From Liolophura sinensis (Eukaryota > Mollusca > Polyplacophora > Chitonida > Chitonidae): DNA of 64,000 nucleotides. The first letter of the stretch is position 1. Every line of letters begins with the position of its first letter. The stretch spans positions 1 through 64,000 of the forward strand of contig NW_027018015.1 in NCBI RefSeq assembly GCF_032854445.1. Reading direction: 5' to 3'. The notes under the pieces are model-generated. The model was not told the origin of the DNA, did not search any database, and worked only from the letters and a program-made list of their open reading frames with translations. Both the position numbers and the translations under genes were made by a program. This document shows positions 1-12,760 of the stretch, piece after piece.

Positions 1-2033
1 GAACACAAAACACATCTGACACACATCTAGAAGAAACATACAATAAACACAAAACACATTTACAAGAAACCCATTGTGAAAACAAAACACATGTACAAGA
101 GGCTCCCAGTGAACTCAAAACACATCTGACACACACACACAAAAGAAACCCACAGTGAACACAAAACAAATCTGACAAACATCTACAAGAAACCCAAAGT
201 GAACACAAAACACATATACAACAAACCCAGAATGAACACAAAACACATCCAACTAATATGTACAAGAAACCCTTAGTAAACACAAAACACATCTGACACA
301 CATGTACAAGAAACCCACAGTAAACACAAAACTCATGTACAAGAAAAGCACTGTGAACACAAAACATATGTACAAGAAACCCAGAATGAACACAAAACAC
401 ATCCAACTTACATTTACAAGAAACACACAGTAAACACAAAACACATCCAACTGACTGGTACAACAGACCCATAGTAGACACAAAACACATACGATTTGCA
501 TGAATAAATACCTCGTAGTAAACACAAAACACATGTGCAAGAAACCCACTGTTAACCCAAAACACATATACAAGAAACACACAGTGAACACAAAACACAT
601 CCAACTTACATGTACAAGAAACCCACAGTGAACACAAAACACATCTGACACATATCTACAAGAAACCCACAGTGAACACAAAACACATATACAAGAAACC
701 CACAGTGAACGCAAAACACATCTAACTTACATGTACAAGAAACCCATAGTAAACACGAAACACATGTACAAGAAACCCACTGTGAACACAAAACACATGT
801 ACAAAAAACCCAGAATGAACACAAAACATATTCAACTTACATGTACAAGAAACCCACTGTAAACATAAAACACATCTTACACACATGTACAAGAAACCCA
901 CAGTGAACACAAAACACATATAAAACAAACCCACAGTGAACACAATACACATCCAACTTACATGTACAAGAAACCCACAGTCACTACAAAAACATATCCA
1001 ACTTACATATACAAAAAACCCACAGTGAACACAAAACACATCCAACTTACATGTACACAAATCCCACAGTGAACACAAAGCACATGTACAAGAAACCCAG
1101 AGTGAACACAAAACATATCCAACTTACATGTATAAATACCTCATAGTGAACACAAAACACATATACAAGAAACCCACTGTGAACAAAAAACACATCCAAC
1201 TTACATGTACAAGAAACCCACAGTGAACACAAAACACATATACAAGAAACCCACAGTGAACACAAAACACATCCAACTTACATGTACAAGAAACCCACAG
1301 TGAACACAAAACACATCCAACTTACATGTATAAATACCTCATAGTGAACACAAAACACATATACAAGAAACCCACTGTGAACACAAAATACATCCAACTC
1401 GCAAGTACAAGAAACCCATAGTGAACACAAAACACATATGACACACATACACAAGAAACCCACCGTGAACACAAAACACATGTACAAGAAACCCACTGTG
1501 AACAGAAAACACGTGTACAAGAAACCCAGAATGAACACAAAACACATCTAACTTACATGTACAAGAAACCCACAGTGAACACAAAACACATCCAATTTAC
1601 ATGTATAAATACCTCATAGTGAACACAAAACACATGTACAAGAAACCCACTGTGAACACAGAACACATGTACAAGAAACCCAGAATGAACACAAAACAGA
1701 TCCAACTTACATGTACAAGAAAGCCATAGTGAACATAAAACACATCCAACTTACATGTACAAGAAACCCACAATGAACACAAAACACATGCAACTCAAAT
1801 GTACAAGAAACCCACAGTGAACACAAAACACATCTGACACACACGTACAAGAAACCCACAGTAAACACAAAACACATGAAACTTGCATGTACAAAATCCG
1901 CATAGTCAACATAAAATACATCCATCTTACGTGTACAAGAAACCCACAGTTAACACAAAGCACATCCAACTTACATGTGCAAAAACCCCGTAATGGACAT
2001 AAAACACGTCCATCTTACATGTACAAGAAACTA
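1..2033. repeat. 44/33-bp minisatellite array (copy A)
   Basis: The tandem unit is gtacaagaaacccacagtg plus aacacaaaacacat, 33 bp, usually followed by an 11-bp extension (ccaacttacat or ctgacacacat) that makes 44 bp. Units diverge by a few bases and lengths switch between 33 and 44 irregularly. The array is cut by the left edge and ends at the unique sequence near 2034. The antisense open frames here, built from a repeated CFVFTVGFLYM-like string, come from the repeat and show no sign of being genes. Confidence 0.95.
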
Positions 2034-2889
2034 CTATTGTTTGTTGTTTTAGTCATGATGTAATGCACGTATCTGTAACAGTCTAACGTGTTCAGTTACT
2101 CAGTTTCCTCTAGTATAGGCTTCCGCCAATAAATATAATTTTGTACTTAGTGTTATGAGCCAATCACATAAAGTCTTTAAATATGAAGTATCAATCACTG
2201 ACAAAGCAGGAAAGATATATTCGATTTTAAACATTTTTAATATTTAAGTTTACTCTTAGATTTCGATTAATTTGTTTCTCTTCACCCATATAAATGCTTT
2301 TTTATCTTCTGTCATAAAACCGCCTTTCTAATGATGATACAGTATTGCGGTGTTACAGTATTTTTTTCTTTAACAAACAGGTTATAAAAGTTTGTAGACC
2401 GAGGGGTCTAAATAAAAAAAATCAATCATATTCAGGTACTTGGTAACATTTTCCAACTTACGTATCTTCTACAAACGACATACATTCTTTAGCAATCCAT
2501 TATAAAGGCTGTGCCAGTTTTTGAAAGTGAGTAATCTCCCAACACTTGGCATTAACTTGACAGTTAAAATGGCTAGTCTGCACAATCCCCAAATATTTTA
2601 TGTGTCTGAACATTGTGTGTTATTGAACGAACTTGACAGTTGATGAGATTTGTTATTCCTTCTTTGTGACCCATGGCGCATATTGGCCCACAGTTATTGT
2701 CTGTGTGATTTCTGCCACCAAGAAAGTCTCAGGCAATTTACCATTTACCTAAACATTAACATGTTTAAATGACATTTGGAAGCTGGTAGTTATAAGGCAG
2801 TAAGTCATACCACAAATACATGGATGACAGCGTTTAGGTTGATTAACTAAAAACGTCTTTACTTTTTTATGGAGATTATTTTGTTGTTC
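2034..2889. other. No gene seen; single-copy spacer inside the duplication
   Basis: AT-rich sequence between the minisatellite and the SINE cluster. It is nearly identical to 46493-47340 in copy B. There is no open frame of note, no splice-bounded coding segment and no recognisable repeat. Copy B carries about 90-100 extra bases before the SINE fragment that are missing here at about 2890. Confidence 0.6.
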
Positions 2890-3005
2890 TGGTCAGTCCT
2901 GGTTCTGATCACGCCTAGAACATTAAAAGGGAAAGTTATATCTTCCTTGCCTAACGTTTAGCATTACGGGATAATGCAACGAATTGTTGACATGTACCAC
3001 GTATT
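2890..3005 (+). mobile_element. SINE-2 fragment, sense
   Basis: This matches the middle of the intact SINE at 22367-22730: the segment after the tRNA-like head (gtcacacctaagac type), the aagttgtaacttcc type stretch, and gggatagtgcaacga followed by ttgaccc. Head and tail are missing. The copy at 47431-47566 keeps a little more of the head. Confidence 0.7.
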
Positions 3006-3014
3006 AAACACAGA

Positions 3015-3282
3015 GGGGCCGTCGTGGCTCAGTTGGTTAGCGCGCTAGTGCAGCGTAATGGCCCATGAATCTCTCACCAATGCGGTCGCTGTGAGTTCAA
3101 GTCCAGCTCATGCTGCTTCCTCTCCGGCCTTAAGTGGGAAGGTCTGCCAGCAACCTGCGGATGGTCGTGGGTTTTCTCCAGGACTGTGCCCGGTTTCCAC
3201 CCACCATAATGCTGGTCGCCGTCGAATAAGTGAAATATTCTTAAGTACGGCGTAAAACACCAATCAAATAAGTAAATAAATA
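3015..3282 (+). mobile_element. SINE-1, tRNA-derived, near full length (copy A)
   Basis: A tRNA-like 5' head carries an A box (tggctcagttggttagcgcg) and a B box (gttcaagtcc). A conserved body follows (ggaaggtctgccagcaacc, then cccaccataatgctgg) and then a tail ending aaaacaccaatcaaataag. Imperfect direct repeats (attaaacacag and attatacacag) flank it and look like a target-site duplication. The short open frame in it is not a gene. Copy B has it at 47577-47845, so it was inserted before the segmental duplication. Confidence 0.88.
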
Positions 3283-3299
3283 TTATACACAGGGGATAT

Positions 3300-5290
3300 C
3301 CACCACACCTGAGAAAATACACATGGTAGTTTGTGGATCAGGCCCCGGGCACAGAGGAAACCCAACACACGTCAGACGGTACACATCAGGTAATATGTGG
3401 ACCACGCAATGGGCAGAGAGGAAACCAAGACACGTGAGAAAATGTACAACGTAATATGTGAGGAATTAGACGGAGTGAAAATAAAGCACACCCGAAAAGA
3501 TACACATCGTATAATATGTGGGCCGGAAAAGAGACAGAACAGAAACTGTCCTCACCTGAGAAGATACAAATCAGGTCATATGTAGTCCAGATATCAGACA
3601 GACAGGAAACGGACCACACCAGAGAAGATGAATACCCTGTAATATGTGGATCAGGTGACAGCCAGCACACTTTGGAAGATAACAAGAAGAAAATGTAATG
3701 GGAGGACCCCGTATCAGATATACGAAAAAAGCTCTCCTGAGAAGTTACACATCATGTAATGTGTGGATCTCCTCTGAGAGGAAAACCATCTCTCCTGATA
3801 GGTTAAACATTAGGTAATGTGAGAACCAGGTATCAGAGACAGACAGGAAAACCAGATCTCGTAAAAAGTTACACATCATGTAATGTCTGGACCTTGTATT
3901 AGAGAGAGACCAAACCAGTTTTCAGGAAAAGTTGCACATTATGTACTGTGAGGACCAAGTGTCAGACAGAGAGGAAACCCACCACAGGTGAGAACAAGAA
4001 CATCCGGGAATATATGGACAAGGCATCAGACAGAGAGGAGACCCACTACAACTTAGAAGGTACACCTCAGGTAATAGATGGACAAGTTATCAGGTAACAG
4101 GTAGGAAACACACTTTATACCTGAGAAGATACACATTAGAGAATATTCATGCCAGGTGCCAGAGAGAAAACACACATAGGTGAGAAGATACACATCAGGA
4201 AATGGATGGACAAGGTATTAGACACAGAGGAAACACAGCACAGCTGAGAAGTTACATATTACGGAATAGGTGGACCAAATATCAGACAGAGGAAACCATC
4301 ACAGCTGAGAAGTTACATATTACGGAATAGGTGGACCAAATATCAGACAGAGGAAACCACCATAGCTGAGAAGTTACATATTACGGAATATGTGGATCAA
4401 GTATCAGACAGAGGAAACCACCATAGCTGAGAAGTTACATATTACGGAATATGTGGATCAAATATCAGACAGAGGAATCCACCATAGCTGAGAAGTTACA
4501 TTTTACGGAATATGTGGATCAAGTATCAGACAGAGGAAACCCACCACAGCTGAGAAAAAACGCATTTGAGAATATTTAAACAGGTATCAGACAATCGGGA
4601 AACACGGCACACCTAAGAAGATATACATCGTTTAATATGTGGACGGATAATTAGACAGGGAGGAAATCCATAACAACTGAGAAGATACACATCAGGTTAT
4701 ACATTGACAAGGTATCAAACACAGAGAAGAAATAAACTACACCTTAGAAGTTACGCATAAGGGAATATGTGGACCAAGTATCAGGCAAGGCGGAAATACG
4801 GCACACCTGAATATACCCTAAATATACGTGTATATACCAGGTAACTTGAACTAGTTAAATCTGAAATTGGTATAAGTAAAACTGCTTTAAAGGAATATGT
4901 AGACCAAGCTTCAGATAGAGTGTAAACCCTTTAGAACTGAGAGGACACGCATCAGGTAATGTGTGGACGAGGAAGCAGACAGAGGAAACCCACCGCACCT
5001 GAAAAGTTACACATAACTTAATATTTGCACCAGTTATGTGACTGAGATGAAACACCGCACACCTGAGAAGATACACATCAGGTAATTTGCCGACCGAGCA
5101 TCAGACAAAGAAGAAACACGGCAAACCTGAGAAGGCACATTAGGTAATATGTGGACCAAGTATCACACAAAGAGGAAACTCACCACACTTGAGAAGATAC
5201 ACTAGGGAATATTATTATCAGGTATCAGACAGAGAGGAAAGCCAGCACTACCAAGAAGATACCCATCAGGTAACTTGAAGTAGTTAAATG
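3300..5290. repeat. 61-bp minisatellite array (copy A, left)
   Basis: Diverged tandem units of about 61-64 bp have the pattern cctgagaagatacacatcag, then gtaatatgtggaccaggtat, then cagacagagaggaaaccc. Units from about 4260 to 4550 are the most uniform, with gctgagaagttacatattac and an exact 61-bp period. Outer units are old and irregular. Small open frames on both strands follow the repeat and show no conserved domain. Confidence 0.92.
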
Positions 5291-5770
5291 TGAAACTGGT
5301 ATACGTAAAACTGCTTTAGAGGGTGCATTGTTTTAAGACACTATAAAGAATTACTACACAATCATTTAATGAGCATGTGTTTCAGAAGTTCGAACACAAG
5401 GGACAGACAATGGGCAAAATATCACCGAGTCAGTCATATATGAATACAACAACATCTGAATTCAAAATAACAGCAAGCAGTTGAAACAGAACAGTGCACT
5501 TGTGTACAACACGTAATCTTGATCAGAGATCATCATAGCTACAGTACTGGTGATATAAAGCCACTTCTTAATGTAAATCAGGAACAAGTTCAGAATTCAA
5601 TGATGATTTGCTAGCTGATTTTAGATATCGGGATTCTGGACCAAAAAATACCCTATTGAAGTCACAGGTGCTCCATCTTCACTATATGTATTTTCATGTA
5701 TAAATGGTGATCTCTATTGCTCAGTGACACTCCCGATTATGTTGATTTACATGCCACCATCACTAACAAG
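5291..5770. repeat. Tail that follows 61-bp arrays
   Basis: About 480 bp after the array is related to 18340-18760 after the second array. Shared strings include catgtgtttcagaag, atgaatacaacaacatctga and gatgatttgccagctgattt-like sequence. The last 50 bp, from gctcagtgacactcc, match 20271-20320 instead, inside the 3' flank of the TRIM gene. The copy-B counterpart is 52171-52640. No coding potential is seen. Confidence 0.75.
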
Positions 5771-7605
5771 AGTTCAGGTGAACACAACATACGCCCCAAC
5801 AAATGCATTTGTTAAAAATGTGTAGAGGATTACCAACAGCATTGTGGTAAGTATAACGGATGAGGGGAATCTTCATGGGTGTGGATGATACGTAAGGGGC
5901 TACCATGACAACCGCCAAAATGTACAAGCGTGAGTTGCTACACGTCGTCAATTGTGTATCCGTATAACCACCAAGAATTATAACTCTGTGTGGAAAACAG
6001 TTGTAATTACTAGTATTTTATTGGTCTTTCTCTTTGTTTCTCTTTAGCCGTTTTTCATTTATTTATTTATTTTTCATTTTCATGACACCTATGCAGATTA
6101 ACCTCTGCCCTGAACCTGATGGCGACAGGCTGTAGGGCAGGGTGAAAGCTTTCAGGACCGTCTGGAAAAACGGTTCATCGATAGAGAAGGTGAGATGTCG
6201 ATCTTGAAGTGACATAGATAGAAGTGGGTATGTGGCAGACAGTGTAAAAGAGCTTGATACTAGTACACAATCACATAGCCATGGACTTGATGAGACCAGC
6301 AAAGCCTTGGAGATCTATAGTCTATATCTTTGAGAGAGTTGCCTATATTCAGCTGTCTATAAAATCGAAATTTGCCTTTAGTCAGTGTAACAACCCGAAC
6401 TCTACATACTGAGAAGTTGGACGTCCAGTGTTATTACAAAGAAATTGCAGTTGGAATACTTTTTCTAATTGATAATGTTAAACTCCATCAGCTAAGTTTC
6501 GGCGGCAAGAACGCATTGCCTCAGATCACAATTATTCAAAAACAAGTTGCATGCTGAACAATGGGCGTGGAGAGCAATTGGTTTTACAATGACGGCATCA
6601 ACCAGCGCTTAGAAAAAAAACCCTACAATAACACAGCCAGCACTACTGTCTCTGCGAATAACTGGACCGTTTTAATTTACTGAAATCCATCTCTAAAACT
6701 ATACTGCCATGAGATCATATACTACAAAAGATAAAGTAAAGTTCATTTATTAAGGTTATATTGTATAAACACGTGCGAACGATTTCAAATATGGTCAGAA
6801 ACAGGGCTTACGGAAAACTGGATAGCAGTGTTACCCTCCTTCAAAACATGTTGAACTCCACCCAATACCCAATGTGCCACTGGTTTTTTAATACTTATGA
6901 CGTCACCCGAGACAATTGGTTCTTGCCGTCGATGCCGAGCTGATGAACTTTAACAGTATAAATTAGAAAAAGTGTTTTACCTTCATTTTCCTAGCAATAA
7001 TATGAACTTAAAACATATCCATGTGTAGAGCTTTGGTTGTTACGTGTCACTGACTGAAAGCAAATTTCGTACCGAGTATGAATGATTTTACATACAGTTG
7101 AATATAGGGACTCTCTAAAAGAAGTAGACTATAATACTAGGCCAATCGTTGCAAAACTTCAAAAACCTAAAAGCCGTAAAATTTTGCGACAAAAGTTTGA
7201 TCGAGGAATGTTGGTTGGATAACTATTTCAGCATTAATAAGCACTATCCGATGGAAATAATAAACTAACACCACGACCCGATCATGAGACAGATCGAACA
7301 GCAGGGCCACTTAGCCTGCCTTTTATTTGATAGGCTTTATATTGACAACCATTTGCACGATGACGATCTCCTTCCTCCAGGCCGCCCGGCTCAGCTTGTC
7401 TTTCGCCAAGCAGTTCTTGTTCAGCAAAACCCTTTCAACAATGCCTGTTCAGAAGTACCTGTTCAGCACTACCTGTTCAGCAGAACCTTTTCGGCAATGC
7501 CTGTTTTGCCTGTCCCGTCTCAACCAGTCTACCGTTGCTTCCCATCCCCAGATGGATGTTGACAACGACACACAATACTTTTAATATGTATTTATGTATG
7601 CTCGG
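5771..7605. other. No gene seen
   Basis: AT-rich sequence shared with 52641-54307 of copy B. Short open frames exist but are not conserved between the copies: stops, indels of about 80-90 bp near 6720-6860 and 7370-7440, and shifted frames break them. A short run of related units (gttcagcactacctgttcag type) lies at 7420-7500. I recognise no domain. Confidence 0.55.
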
Positions 7606-7905
7606 AATTTAACGTGGTACTTAACAATTTTTCAGTCCTAGGACGACGAGCAGTCATTAGGCGTGTGTACATATATTGTGTCTTCTTGTTGCAGGGCGAA
7701 TTTATGCCGCCAAAGGGCTGTCGTCACTGAAGTGTCATGCCGAAGTCACCAGATATGATACCCCACCCAGTCACATTATACTGACACCAGGCCAACCACT
7801 CCTACTACCTTTCTCTAACCTCTCAGTGCTGAACAGTTGGCAAGGCAGCAGATGTAAGTACTATTTTTTAAGTCTTTGACATGACCCGACGCAGGTCTTC
7901 CTACA
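7606..7905 (-). mobile_element. SINE-2 fragment, antisense (copy A)
   Basis: Reading on the plus strand it starts like the reverse complement of the SINE-2 3' end (tttaacgtggtacttaacaa then tttttcagtcctaggacgac), passes the body (cattatactgacaccaggcc) and ends at the part just after the tRNA-like head (agtctttgacatgacccgac). It is strongly diverged from the copies at 22367 and 33216. The open frame at 7676-7879 is the SINE read through. Confidence 0.8.
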
Positions 7906-8092
7906 GAGTCCTTGTAGAGGATGACCTGAGTGGTGCATATACTTTTTACTCTAACCTGTGATGATGGCCGTAAGCTAAAAGATTTTAAAGTGTAAACAGA
8001 TAATGTGTAGCGACTGACGTCTAAGTTACTGGCACCTGGCTTATTTGTCCGCCAGTCTGGTGATGTTTTAATTACTGAAACACGATTAAGCC

Positions 8093-8288
8093 ATTTATTT
8101 ATTTGTTTTGCGTATTACGCCATACTGCAGAATTTTCACTTATTCGACGGAGGCCAGCATAATGGTAGGAGGAAACCGGGCAGAACTCGGGGCGATTCAC
8201 ATGTTGATACCAGGCCTTTCCACGTACGATCAGAGAGGAAGCCAGCGTGAGCTGGATTTGCTCTCACATCGACCGCATAGCTGAGAAG
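8093..8288 (-). mobile_element. SINE-1 fragment, antisense (copy A)
   Basis: This is the reverse complement of SINE-1: tail remnant (attacgccatactgcag), body (cagcataatggtaggaggaa and gaggaagccagcgtgagctgg) and part of the tRNA-derived head (ctcacatcgaccgcatag). It is old and diverged, and is present at the same place in copy B (54790-54985). Confidence 0.82.
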
Positions 8289-8329
8289 TTCGGGGGTCAT
8301 TTTACCATATTGGGAACACGATAAAGAGG

Positions 8330-11300
8330 AACTGATATAACATCTATCTCAGATTATGTTATGTTACCAAAACCATCATGCCAGGAACGTGGACAATCTG
8401 CCATTGGAGTTCTTATAAGATCGGACAATGCCGAACATTGTTTTATAGAACTACAAGATGAGATCACACGCACCGGACCTAGCTTTAAACGAATGTGGTT
8501 GATGGAGATTTCAACTTTCGCTATATATTTGCTATGATAAGTGACTACATTGAAACAGAGGACTTGTTGACTGATAATATTGAGTTAGATAGTAATAATG
8601 CATCTTTTGTGTTAGCGCCGCAGTTCCTAAACAGTATAGGTGTCGAAAGGCAGATATTTTCAGAACAGCTCGGTAGAGGGAATAACTGAGGTTATAAATT
8701 TGTAAACTTACTCTGCAATACAAATATGTTTAATATCTAGTGGGTATTTAGTACCACCTTTTGGTATTTATCGTTGTTGCATAATAATGCTCTAAATAAT
8801 GATGTGATGCATGTCTTTACTTTCTATACAAACATATGCGTTAAATCTAAATTATGATAATATTTGTGAATATTTTGAACATATAAATATGTTCAAATCC
8901 GGGTTGAACACATTTGGTAGACCACAATACCAAATTCTGGTGCAAATATATTTTTACTAAACATGTGTTACATTCCCATTGATAACATTATCACACTGAC
9001 ACTATATATACCGAATGTTGATCCCAAATACCCACCATACAAAAATATTTTTAAATGTCAGTCTCTCTTGAAAAAGAAATGGAAAAATATATTGAAGAAG
9101 ACATTTTCGACTAACCTTTGGCACGCTTTCATCCGAACTTTTTTGTTTTCTCCGGCTTGAAATATAACATCAATGGTTTATTAACACAACATAACGATTC
9201 TATCAGACAAACAAAATGTTATGTTAAATATCACAGAATACTGTGCGATAATAATAGAATACATTCTAGCATCACTCAGATTAACAGATTATTTTTGACT
9301 GTAATAACTCATTGCATTAGAACTAGTCAAGAAATTCTGTCATTTAATTAAATGTTTAAAACCGGTGTTATATCTGAAAGTTGGATAATTGGGATTGTCA
9401 GGCCGATTTATAAAAACAAGGGCGACCTAGCTGATCCACATAATTATCACCCTGTGACAGTTTTAAGCTGTTTGGGTTATATGTCAACAGCAATTATTAT
9501 TAAAATACTCTGTCTATTTTATAAAAGGTTCACAATATTTTCAGAGAGAAGGTGACAAATTGTCACCGATATTGTTTTCTGTAAATCTGAAGATCTGGAC
9601 GGTTTTATTTTGTCACGCTCGGCATTAGGATGTATGTAGATATGGAAAGATGTTGTGGATCCCGGTGCTGTGATTAAGAATACTGGATGATACATTAATA
9701 CCGGGAAACAGCTAATTATCCAGGTGTCAAAAGCTCTTACATGAAAACTTCTTTATCGATTTTTATTGATCTACAAATTACCTCTTTAATAAGACTATCC
9801 AACTAATCTTTTTCAAGGCTGTAAAGTTTGTGGATTGAATTCTATAATCCTAATCGAAGGTTTTTCTGAATAAATTATCAATTTAAAATCTTGAACTGCA
9901 AACTATACTATTTATAGGAAACTTGGTGTCTTTCCATCGTATATTCGACTTTACGAGCGCAAGGTTGCTTGTTTAATTACGAACTGCGGAAGGACGAAGG
10001 AGTAAGATGTCATACTTAAAGAAACTAAAATATGAAGTATGGTTCATCACAAAGACAAATAAAAATTATGCGTTAAAATTCTTTCATTTATTCTTTCAGA
10101 TTGTTTCACTTCCTGTGACGTAAGAGTTCCTAAACTCTGATAGTATGGCCCAAAAAGCTCCCCTCAGAATTCGAATGTTTGAACGCCTTCAACTCTTTAC
10201 ACAAAAATATATAAAAAAAATGAAAACATACTTTTACATTCTTTTAAGTGGTCTATTTAGTGAAAACTACTTCGATTTATAGAGGTATTTTCCTTCAAAG
10301 GAGAACAAAATGTAAAAATGATACCTAATTCACATGAAAGAGCGTTAAAACTTATTTGCAAATATGGCCTTTAAATTTTGGGGGAATTTTTTTACAAGAA
10401 AAGGGTATATGGAAATATTTTGTATGGTAAGTACTTGGGATCACATTTGGCTCTTTATCATTGTTGCATAATGATATTATAAAGAAGGATTTGTTATTTT
10501 TAAATTTTGTTGTTTATATTCAAACATAGGTATTTAATTTAAATTATGATAATATTTATGAATATATTTGACTTACAAATATGATCAAAATCCATTCTGA
10601 CCACGTTTATTCGCCGAAAAGATCAAATTCTAGGGCAAAGATATCATTAAACATGTCTTACTTCCTGGTTTATAGCATTATTACACAAAGACTATATATA
10701 CCAAAAAGTGTCCCCAAATACTCACCATACAAGAATCATTTTCAGGTGTCTTTCTCTTTAAAAAAAGAATCGAAAAAATATTGAAGACCACATTTACGAC
10801 TAAGTTTTGGCACGCTTTCATCGGAACTTTCTTTGTTTTCTCTGCCTTTAGATATAACACAAATTGTCTATTAATTTAACATAACGATTGTATAAGACAA
10901 ACCAAGTACTATGTTAAATATTACACAATGCTGTGCTATAATAAGAGAATGCAATCTAGCATCACGCAGATTTCTTGTTAAATTCAACAGATTATTTTTT
11001 GATTGTAATAACTCAGTACATTAGAACTAGTGAAGAACTTATGTTGCCAGTATATAAATTTACGACTAGCTTTTGGCACACTTTCATGTGAACTGTATGT
11101 GGGGTTTATATTTTCTCCACCTTTAGCTATCAAGGGAGGTACCCCTTACCCAGTGTGTGTCATTTTATATCGTTATCATTGGTCGAAAATGTCTTGTGTG
11201 AATCTGGACTAGGTTACATATGGAATCAGAAGTATGGATATTACATATGAACTATAAAAGTCAGTGTTAAATCCAAAGACTTGCAAAGGCCTTGCTACAT

Positions 11301-11680
11301 TTACCACAAGTAACAATAGACTCCCCATAGAGACAGGTCACTGGTACAATACAACAGAAATGGTCGTTGATTTACGAAGTGTGATACTAGCAGTGTTGGT
11401 AATGAGTACCATTTCATAATGGAATGCCCAAATTCAAAACAATTAAAGTTACGTCCAATCTTGGAAGCTTATTTGGCTAAAGCCAGGTGTATATAAAGTA
11501 AGATACCGTCTCCAACCCACCGTTAAAGGAGAACTGAGTAATTTAGCAAATTTTGTTGTAGATGGAATGTCCCTTTTCTTGTTGATTATCCAGATGTATC
11601 ATTGTTTTTCTTTCTTTTTCTATTTTATTCCTTGTAAGCTAATAAAATGAATGAATGAAGTGAATTGAATTGAATAAAAT
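8330..11680 (+). pseudogene. Decayed non-LTR retrotransposon (LINE), copy A
   Basis: Remains of an endonuclease plus reverse transcriptase element. At 8495-8689 a frame reads GDFN followed by a YIETEDLLTD-like string and GVERQ, as in the apurinic-type endonuclease of non-LTR elements. At 9352-9545 a frame reads SESWIIGIVRPIYKNKGD, DPHNYHPVTVLSCLG and YMSTAII, the start of a reverse transcriptase domain. At 9548-9600 the frame reads GDKLSPILFS, the later RT motif. At 11375-11450 it reads NEYHFIMECPNSKQLKLRP, the usual C-terminal segment. The element ends near 11640-11680 in ataaaatgaatgaatgaa and gaatt repeats. Stops and shifts are everywhere. About 290 bp of the RT, present in copy B, are deleted at 9543. 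Two related blocks (8770-9160 and 10440-10860) suggest two fragmented copies. The clade (CR1, L2 or jockey-like) is not resolved. Confidence 0.8.
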
Positions 11681-12494
11681 CAGCCAGCGAGGAAGCTGGA
11701 ATAATAGAACCCTCCATGATCATGACACAAAATGCTGAAGTTGCGGTACTCACCCAGATAAACGGTCATCCAGAGACGCGTTTTTAACCATCGTTACAAA
11801 ACAGCAGTCCAAGGTAATATTCCACATGTGCCTACGTGTTGGCCATGTTGATTGTTACTACCATGGAAACATCGAACTAATGTACAAGCTCTTTGAGAAA
11901 AGCCGCTGGAAATTATTCTATATTTGTGATAAATAGGCACATTTGGGCAAACCAAAGAAAAAGTATTTCTTGCTCTGTTTACCCTCCTAGCTTTATAACA
12001 AGCGGTCAGACTTGACAACGTGAAAGCGATGACATCCTAGAAGACTCTTCAAATAAACTGCCATTATATACACGTGCAAACAGGCATATTATACCAGAAG
12101 GCTTCTTCTGAAACTAATAAAATTATTCGTTACATATAGTGGTATTGGGCACACAGTTTGGCAGATTTTTTCTTTCATAGTGGACATCCATTGTAACTCA
12201 CCATATAGCGAAAATAAACTTCATAACACAAGGCTCTGTTAGGTGGACTTAAAAGAAGTACATGTATTCATTAAAGTCAATATACTTGTCTCGCTCGGTT
12301 GACGTCTCACACATTGATCGTGGGGTAGCTACTCTATCTCATTTCTGAATCTTGAGACTAGACCCGCGCAAGTCAATTGAATGTTATATAAGGTACGGCT
12401 CGGATATCTCTTCACATATATGAACCCTTATGTCTATAGTTGACACTGAAAATGAAACGTTAGAGATGCCAGTAAGTACAAACATACAAATACG
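11681..12494. other. No gene seen
   Basis: Spacer after the LINE end, nearly identical to 58506-59320 of copy B. The antisense frame at 11794-12018 is kept in copy B (58623-58847) with a few changes. It has no known domain and no clear splice or start context, so it is not called as a gene. Confidence 0.5.
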
Positions 12495-12760
12495 CTTTCC
12501 AGGTTAGACAAAGCGGCTTCAATTCCCCCAACGCTCTCTCCAGGACAGACAAAGTGGTTTCCATACCAATCAATGCTCTTCTCAGATCAAACAAAGCGGC
12601 TTCCACCTCCTCCAATGCTCTGTTCATGACAGATAAAGTGACTTCCAGCCCGCCCCCCACCTTAGCCCCCCCCCCCATGCTCTTGGCCCGTCAGATAATG
12701 TGACTTGCGTATCATCCAATGCTATCCTCAGATCAAGCAAAGTTATTTCAACAACTGCAG
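12495..12760. repeat. 42-bp repeat with heptad-like antisense reading (copy A)
   Basis: Four to five diverged units of about 42 bp contain gacaaagtggtttccatacc and caatgctcttctcag type segments. Read on the minus strand, each unit gives 14 residues of the form ExxLxxLxxALxxM (for example LSVLERALGEL), the spacing of a coiled coil. A poly-C tract at about 12666-12678 follows the best units. Copy B keeps about three units at 59328-59480. No start, splice context or flanking exon supports a gene. Confidence 0.7.

Noticed and set aside
253-1969. Antisense frames in the left minisatellite
   Set aside because: Same repeat artefact. Several start at non-ATG codons and end at random unit variants.
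3397-3698. HTRED...CGPEK-like frames, faintly zinc-finger-like
   Set aside because: The period is 61 bp, not the 84 bp of C2H2 fingers. Cys and His spacing does not fit, and the frame is lost after each unit.
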